From Phycisphaerae bacterium (GTDB lineage: Bacteria > Planctomycetota > Phycisphaerae > SM23-33), in assembly GCA_011050235.1 (NCBI GenBank), contig DRGC01000089.1:1-46479 (forward strand): a stretch of 46,479 bases of DNA, in the 5' to 3' direction. A program made the position numbers and the translations under genes. The notes beneath the pieces were generated by a model. The model made no database searches, was not told the origin of the DNA, and worked only from the letters and a program-made list of their open reading frames with translations. Position 1 is the first letter of the stretch. Each line of letters opens with the position of its first letter. This document shows positions 41,158-46,479 of this stretch, in pieces.

Positions 41158-44100
41158 CTAGGGCTCCTCGCGCGGCGCGGGCCGGCCGGCGTCGATGGCC
41201 TCTTGCCGGCGGCGCTGCTTGTTTACCAGCCAGATGCGATAAAGGAGATTGTTCTTTAGGAAGATGGCGTAGGCCGCCTGCGTCGGCAACGGGTAGCTGA
41301 CGCTGACGTCAAACATTCTGCCGTCGTCGATGCGGCCCTCGAACTTGAGAATGGGGATGCGGCCCACGCGGTAGGCGTGGTTCCACTCGTGCGATTGCGG
41401 CGAGGCCAGCAGGATCACGCCGATTTCATATCGACCGATGTGGTGGATGTCGGTCGTGCCCTCCATGTAGGTGTCGTAGGATGGGCCGGTGAAGACCATG
41501 TCGCTGTAGACCTCGCCGTTGGGCTTGTGGGTCTCGAACGCCGTCATGCGCTCGTAGCGGTACTTGGCGGTGTTGAGGCCCGGGAACAACTTGGTGACGA
41601 TCTTCGGGGCGGCCTGGCCTTCGGCCGACCCGTCGATGGCGACCGTCTTGGCCGTGCCCGTTGGGTGCAGCGGGTGACGCGGATGGAGGCTGTGGGCGAT
41701 CCCATTGACCAGCGGGGTGGTGAAATCCTCGCGGTGACTGAAAAATCCTGTCACGATGTTACCCGGGAACTCCCACTCGAGCAGCGGCTGAATGTTCGCC
41801 TCGGCGCGGGCGTTGCGAATCTCCGACCCGTAACGAAGCAGCGGCGCCGGCTGCGTCCAGTCGATCTCGTACCAGCGCTGCAGCGTCCCGCTGTTGAGGC
41901 CTGCGGTGTAGGCCAACCGAAACTGACCATCGGCCAGCGAGCCGGTGACCCGCATGTTTCGCAGGTTGAACACGCGGGCGATCAGCGGGTTGTACGACCG
42001 CATGTGGTCGATGGTGGCCCGCAAGGTCACATTGCCCGCCCGCATGTGCGGCAGCAACTGCTCGAGCTTGACCTGCGCCTGCTCGTGCAGGTCGGCGATC
42101 TCTTCCGGAGATAGCTTGGGGACCAGCGAACCGCTGTCCCGAAGGAAGACGAGCTCCGGCGGGATGACCATCCAGGGCTTGGGGTCGAGCCACTGGCTCA
42201 ATTGGTGGGCGTCGATTCGTTCGGCGATCAGGTGCACCTCGCCGCCGAAGGCGAGCGGCTCAATGGGCTTGGGCTGTGAGGTGGCAGGCGATGTCGGCGC
42301 AGCGACGGAGACGGTCGGCCCGGTCAGGTCCGTGACCAACCATCCGCGCGTGCGGCCGAGTTCGAACCGCAGACCGTCGAGACGAATCGCCGCCAGCGTC
42401 AGCGTCTTGTTCCGGCGGTGAAAGGCCGTTTCGATCGCGCCGCCGCCGCTTAGGGCGAGCGTCAGATCGTTGTGCGTCAGCGCCAGATTGTCGGCGCCGA
42501 ATTGCGAAACGGCGCTGATGTTGTCTTCGTCCACCTGCCAGCGGGTGTCCACGTGAAATCCGCCGGCTACGGCAAAGGGCTGAAGCGCCGGCGCCAGCGC
42601 CACCAGGGCGCCGGCGTGGTCAGCACGAAGCGAAAGGACCCCTTCGGCGATTGACTTCACCCGATCGACAGTCGCCCGCCCGCTGACGGCCAGGCCTCCG
42701 AGTCGGCCTTCGGACAGATCGATCGTGAAGGTCGACAGGTCGGCGGGCCCGTGGACGCGCATGTGCATGCGGGCGAGCAGGCCGACGGGTTTGACGAACT
42801 TGCCGATCGGCCCGACCGACAGGGCCGAGGCATCCGCGCTGGCCGAGATATCCACGGCGCTGCGGTCGCGCTTGAACCGGCCCGTGAGGGTCACCGGGCC
42901 GCGAGCATTGAACTCGTCGACGAGGTCCGACAGGGCCGGGACCAGTTCGGCCAGCCCCGGGCCCATCGTGGCGGCGACTCGGAAGCTGCCCTCGATCACG
43001 TCGAGGCCGATGGGAGCGACATGGGTGATCTCCAGCGCTGCGTCGATCAGGTCGATGGAAAAATGATCGACCCGGGCCTGGCCGGTCTGGGGGATGGTAG
43101 CCGCCAGCGCCACGCGCAGCGGCCGGCCCAAGGGCTTGCGCAAACCGTTGGGGGCTGTCTGTTGCCAGGCGAGCTCGTCGCCGCCAAGCTCGAATGTCAG
43201 TTTCAGATCGTCGGAGACGCGCTGGGTCCGCGCGGTGACGGTCAATCGGCCTTCCAGCCGGCTGGTGGGCGTGTCGGGGTCGGGCCCGAAAGGCCGGAAC
43301 CGCGCCAGGTGAATGTTGCTCAACTCAGCGGCCAGTGTGGCTGCGTCGCTGCCGATGCGGATCTCGCCGCGGCCCCGCAGGCCGCCGCGAATCTCGCCAA
43401 AGGTTGACAGGCCGCTCAGACACGCCAGGAGGTCCTGAACGTGAGAGGCCTCCATGCGCCAGGTCGCCACGGCCGCATCCTTGTCACTGAACGTCACCAG
43501 GCCCTGGCTGAGCTGTACGCGCCCGGCGCCGCTGCTGAGCTCGAGCTCGACGTCCCTCACGGCGGCCGAGTCGGCGTCGATGTTGGCCGTCAGTTGCACG
43601 TCCACGGCCTGCCCGGCCAGCTTGACGACCTGCGGTGACACCGCGAGGGTCGTTCGGCTGGGAATGTGGATCGACGCGGTCAGGCCGTGGCCGGGCCCGG
43701 CGCCGATCGACCAGGCCCCGGAGATCGACCCGGCCTGCTGAATGTCGGCCAGGTAGGCGGGCCGGTCGGGCCAGAGCTGAGCGAGTGCGGCAAGATCGCC
43801 GATTCGCCACGCGCCTTCCCACGAGACGTTGGCGAGGTCGTCCAGGATCGCCCGTCCGGTTGGCTGTCGGCCGTCCAGCCAATGCTTCAGGCGGCGGTTT
43901 AGATGTCGCACGGTCCCTGCGCCGGTCAGTTCATTATCGCCCAGGACAAGACGGCTCTCATCGATGCGGCAGGTCCAGTTGCGGTCATCCACGCGCCCCC
44001 GGACCGCCAACTTCAGGCGTCGGCCTGCAGGCTTGAGGATATGATCCGCTTGACGGACGACCGCGTCGGTCGCGTCGAGCGAGGCGGCCACGATGCAGGT

Positions 44101-45315
44101 TGGGCCGCGATGGGTCATCTCAACGGTCAGACGAACGGGCCCGTCCACGCCGAGATCGCTGTCGGGCATATCGCTGCGTGGACGGGCCATGGCGGCCAGC
44201 CGAGCGGGATATATCCGTCCGTCGAGGTGGACCGATTCGATCGCCTCCCAGTTGCCCACTAGCGCGTCGGTGAACACGACCGCGTCGCCGGTTAGCTCGA
44301 GCGCTTCGGGAAGGCGGACCGTCAGCGAGTGAATCTCCAGCCGCCCGTTCGCCTGGAGCGGGTCGTAGACCCCCTCGACGCGCAGGTGCGCCTCGGCGAT
44401 CACGGGCCAGGCCGGGCCCCCGCTGGGGTCGATGGCGAGATCGTCAACACTCAGGTCCAACTGGAACCGGTCGACCATCCCTTCGCGGTTGATCCGCACC
44501 TCGATGGCGCCGCTGGCTCGCCCGGCCAGCTCGTTCAGCGGCAGGGGCAGAAAGGCCGGAAGGGACAACTGGGCCAGGTCGACGTTGCTGAAGTGGAACT
44601 GTGCGCGGGCGGCGACCTGTTGGTTGCCGTTGCCGGACTCCACGTGCAGGCTCATGGGGGCGTTCTCGTCGCCCTGCTGGAGCGATGCAGCCACGACGAC
44701 ACTGCCGAACTGTTGCAGCCGGCCGGCTTTGAACTGCATGTCGTTGACGGTCAGGTGAAGCTGGTCGGAATGATGGGGCAGCGATACGCTGATGGCCGCG
44801 CGATGAACGATGATTCGCTCGGGCTGCGGGCCGGCCAACAGCCCCCGCAGCGCGTCGACATTGGCGTTGCCCGCCTCGTCGACCGCCAGGTGAAGGGTCG
44901 GCTGATCGAGCTGCAGCCAGGCGATTCGCTTACTGGCCAGGAAGGTCAGCGGGGAGAAATCGGCCCGGACGCGCTGGATGGTCAGCATCACCTCGCCGCC
45001 GAAATCGGGCGGGGCGTCGATCTGGAATCCATACAACTCGACCCCGCCGCTCCAACTGACCGACACGCGGCCGATCTGCACATCCAGGCCGGTCTTGTCG
45101 GCCAGGTCGGCGGCGATGAGGTCGCCCAGCCATCTCGTCGGCAGCCACCACGGCATGGTCACATAGGCGCCGCCGGCCAGAACCACCGCGAATACAGCCA
45201 CCCGCAGGGCTTTCTGCCACCACGCGCGCGGGCGGTGTCGGCGGCGATACCACACGCGCGCCTGGCGGAGCAGCCGTGGGCGACGGGAGCGTCTGGTTGT
45301 TGTGGCGGTGGTCAT
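41158..45315 (-). CDS. Giant AsmA-like envelope protein
   Basis: 1385 residues. A basic cytoplasmic N-terminus (TTRRSRRPRLLRQARVWYRR) and one TM helix (ALRVAVFAVVLAGGAYVTMPWWL, about 36-60) are followed by more than 1300 periplasmic residues of repeated beta-strand character. The opening (GDLIAADLADKTGLDVQIGR, then VELYGFQIDAP) is typical of AsmA/TamB/YhdP-type proteins: an inner-membrane anchor followed by a long groove. Relatives carry phospholipids between membranes. Strand motifs such as GSFRVAATMGPGLAELVP recur. It sits 12 bp after the GTPase gene and 4 bp before the membrane/TPR gene. Lipid transport to the outer membrane is inferred from family and neighbours. Confidence 0.85.
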   Translation of the reverse strand: MTTATTTRRSRRPRLLRQARVWYRRRHRPRAWWQKALRVAVFAVVLAGGAYVTMPWWLPTRWLGDLIAADLADKTGLDVQIGRVSVSWSGGVELYGFQIDAPPDFGGEVMLTIQRVRADFSPLTFLASKRIAWLQLDQPTLHLAVDEAGNANVDALRGLLAGPQPERIIVHRAAISVSLPHHSDQLHLTVNDMQFKAGRLQQFGSVVVAASLQQGDENAPMSLHVESGNGNQQVAARAQFHFSNVDLAQLSLPAFLPLPLNELAGRASGAIEVRINREGMVDRFQLDLSVDDLAIDPSGGPAWPVIAEAHLRVEGVYDPLQANGRLEIHSLTVRLPEALELTGDAVVFTDALVGNWEAIESVHLDGRIYPARLAAMARPRSDMPDSDLGVDGPVRLTVEMTHRGPTCIVAASLDATDAVVRQADHILKPAGRRLKLAVRGRVDDRNWTCRIDESRLVLGDNELTGAGTVRHLNRRLKHWLDGRQPTGRAILDDLANVSWEGAWRIGDLAALAQLWPDRPAYLADIQQAGSISGAWSIGAGPGHGLTASIHIPSRTTLAVSPQVVKLAGQAVDVQLTANIDADSAAVRDVELELSSGAGRVQLSQGLVTFSDKDAAVATWRMEASHVQDLLACLSGLSTFGEIRGGLRGRGEIRIGSDAATLAAELSNIHLARFRPFGPDPDTPTSRLEGRLTVTARTQRVSDDLKLTFELGGDELAWQQTAPNGLRKPLGRPLRVALAATIPQTGQARVDHFSIDLIDAALEITHVAPIGLDVIEGSFRVAATMGPGLAELVPALSDLVDEFNARGPVTLTGRFKRDRSAVDISASADASALSVGPIGKFVKPVGLLARMHMRVHGPADLSTFTIDLSEGRLGGLAVSGRATVDRVKSIAEGVLSLRADHAGALVALAPALQPFAVAGGFHVDTRWQVDEDNISAVSQFGADNLALTHNDLTLALSGGGAIETAFHRRNKTLTLAAIRLDGLRFELGRTRGWLVTDLTGPTVSVAAPTSPATSQPKPIEPLAFGGEVHLIAERIDAHQLSQWLDPKPWMVIPPELVFLRDSGSLVPKLSPEEIADLHEQAQVKLEQLLPHMRAGNVTLRATIDHMRSYNPLIARVFNLRNMRVTGSLADGQFRLAYTAGLNSGTLQRWYEIDWTQPAPLLRYGSEIRNARAEANIQPLLEWEFPGNIVTGFFSHREDFTTPLVNGIAHSLHPRHPLHPTGTAKTVAIDGSAEGQAAPKIVTKLFPGLNTAKYRYERMTAFETHKPNGEVYSDMVFTGPSYDTYMEGTTDIHHIGRYEIGVILLASPQSHEWNHAYRVGRIPILKFEGRIDDGRMFDVSVSYPLPTQAAYAIFLKNNLLYRIWLVNKQRRRQEAIDAGRPAPREEP

Positions 45316-45327
45316 GGCCGGCGGCGG

Positions 45328-46386
45328 TCAAACGTTGAATCGAAAATTGATCACGTCGCCGTCCTGAACGACGTAACTCTTGCCTTCCAGGCGGATCTTG
45401 CCGGCAGCGCGGGCGAGTTTTTCGTCGCCGGCGGCCTGCAAGTCGTCGAAGGCGACGGTCTCGGCGCGGATGAAACCCCGTGCGAGGTCCGAGTGTACCC
45501 GGCCGGCGGCGGTGACGGCGTCGGTGTTGGCGGGGATCGTCCAGGCCCGGCATTCGTTGTCGTTGTGGGTCAGAAAACTGATCAGATCCAACCGGCGGTA
45601 ACACGCGCGGATCAGTCGATCCTTCGCCGATGACGTCAGGCCTAAATCAGCCAGAAATGCCTGGCGGTCTTCGGCGTCCAGTTCGGCGATCTCGCGCTCA
45701 ATCCTGGCCGACAGGCGAACCGTCTCGGGCGAGTCGGAGGCGGCATCGAGTTGGTCTTCATCGCAGTTGACGACCACGAGCGTGGGCATGCGCGACAGCA
45801 GAGCGAACGTGCGGACAATCTTGGCTTCGGTTTCGTTGGCGATGACATCGGTGACGGGCTGTTCGTTTTCCAACGCCTCGGCCAGCCGCTGCATGAGGTC
45901 CAACTCGCGCTGCTGCTCGTCGCGATTCGGGGTGGGCTTCTTGACGGCGCGGGCGAGCTTGTCGATGCGGGCGGTGACCTGCTCGAGGTCGGCGAAGAGC
46001 ATCTCCTGGCGAAGTTCCTCCACGTCCGCGGCCGGGTCGACCCGCCCGCGGTGGACGGCCGTAGTGTCATCGGTGAAGGCCCGGACGACGAACACGATCA
46101 TGTCGCTCTGGCGCATCCCGGGCCAATGGTGCTTGGCGCGGCCTCGCCCGGCCTCGTCGCTCAGATCGATCCCGGGCAGGTCCAGGAACTCGAGCTCGGC
46201 GTGGATGCATTTGGTTGTGTGGTACGTATCGGCGAGCCAGTCGACGCGCGGGTCGGGGACCTTGGTCGCCGCCAGGTGCGGCTGGTCCGGGCGGGAGACA
46301 TCCACGCGCGACCCCCCCGCAGCGGCGATGGCGGCCAGCAGCGTGCTCTTGCCGGATTGTGGGGGGCCTACCAGGGCGACTCGCAT
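45328..46386 (-). CDS. YchF/Obg-related GTPase with TGS domain
   Basis: 352 residues. P-loop GPPQSGKST (7-15), Switch II DLPGIDL, and a VVVNCDED motif where YchF has N-x-x-E/D for base recognition. The helical insert (EELRQEMLFADLEQVTARID and REVDLMQRLAEAL-like stretches) matches the coiled coil of YchF. The last 65 residues (GFIRAETVAFDDL, GKSYVVQDGDVINFRFNV) are the YchF-type TGS domain. Both the altered P-loop (GPPQSGKST rather than GxPNVGKS) and the altered specificity motif suggest a diverged paralog rather than the standard YchF. It heads the operon. The first 93 bp beyond its start are gene-free and end in adapter. Confidence 0.85.
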   Translation of the reverse strand: MRVALVGPPQSGKSTLLAAIAAAGGSRVDVSRPDQPHLAATKVPDPRVDWLADTYHTTKCIHAELEFLDLPGIDLSDEAGRGRAKHHWPGMRQSDMIVFVVRAFTDDTTAVHRGRVDPAADVEELRQEMLFADLEQVTARIDKLARAVKKPTPNRDEQQRELDLMQRLAEALENEQPVTDVIANETEAKIVRTFALLSRMPTLVVVNCDEDQLDAASDSPETVRLSARIEREIAELDAEDRQAFLADLGLTSSAKDRLIRACYRRLDLISFLTHNDNECRAWTIPANTDAVTAAGRVHSDLARGFIRAETVAFDDLQAAGDEKLARAAGKIRLEGKSYVVQDGDVINFRFNV

Positions 46387-46460
46387 CCATCCACCTCAAA
46401 ACACCGACAACCAGCCGGCTGCACCCGCATATCCTACCCCAACGGCCAGCAAACATAAAC

Positions 46461-46479
46461 CTGTCTCTTATACACATCT
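46461..46479. other. Nextera Tn5 mosaic-end adapter (not genomic)
   Basis: The last 19 bases, CTGTCTCTTATACACATCT, are exactly the Nextera transposase mosaic end used in library preparation. They were left untrimmed. The reverse-strand reading of this end begins MCIRDR, a well-known artefact of adapter translation. The contig really ends at or before 46460. Confidence 0.98.

Noticed and set aside
39933-41300. 455-residue Gln/His/Arg-rich plus-strand frame
   Set aside because: Antisense shadow of the membrane/TPR gene.
1-46479. tRNA, rRNA, CRISPR arrays and insertion sequences
   Set aside because: Looked for by eye on both strands; no cloverleaf, rRNA-like block, spaced direct-repeat array or transposase motif was found.

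Overview
The window is a GC-rich (roughly 64% by eye) bacterial chromosome segment, most likely from the Planctomycetota, class Phycisphaerae or a close relative. This rests on PEP-CTERM proteins carrying dockerin-like repeats, a membrane-anchored HTH protein of a kind I associate with planctomycetes, a GH127-type glycosidase, and the general gene content. The right edge ends in a perfect 19-bp Nextera Tn5 mosaic end, so the contig was built from transposon-tagmented shotgun reads and its last bases are not genomic.

Layout. 1-3300: a run of minus-strand PEP-CTERM/dockerin-like genes (one cut by the window edge, one full, one very small, one remnant), the first two sharing a ~96% identical 467-bp segment. 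3431-8864: dnaE, dnaA and a candidate oriC (consensus DnaA box, near-consensus box, G-poor AT-rich stretch). 8889-10594: an RCK potassium channel and trmB. 10665-13822: a lower-GC, same-strand cassette of MerR regulator, a 150-aa helical protein, a HEIGH zinc-metallopeptidase-like protein and a dCTP-deaminase-like protein, with its own promoter. This is the best candidate here for an undescribed (possibly antiviral or nucleotide-stress) system. 14007-19559: sugar isomerase-like TIM barrel, zinc-ribbon decapeptide-repeat protein, Tat-exported superoxide dismutase, SurE, a Gfo/Idh/MocA oxidoreductase and DAHP synthase.

19607-26839: recJ, a multi-pass membrane protein and a rhomboid protease on the minus strand; a TauE/SafE transporter and two tandem paralogous lipoproteins on the plus strand. 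26998-29931: pyruvate phosphate dikinase with a 94-residue histone-H1-like lysine-rich tail. 29932-32366: palindromic repeats, then a GH127-like glycosidase. 32502-35354: a small Cys protein and a promoter-to-terminator unit for an envelope-associated trio ending in an OmpA lipoprotein. 35434-37295: a receiver-like protein coupled to a GGDEF diguanylate cyclase.

46386-37323: a tightly packed minus-strand envelope operon: YchF-like GTPase, giant AsmA-like protein, membrane/TPR protein, MGDG-synthase-type glycosyltransferase and a thymidylate-synthase-fold protein. No tRNA, rRNA, IS element or CRISPR array was recognised. All functions are inferred from motifs read by eye; no database search was possible.
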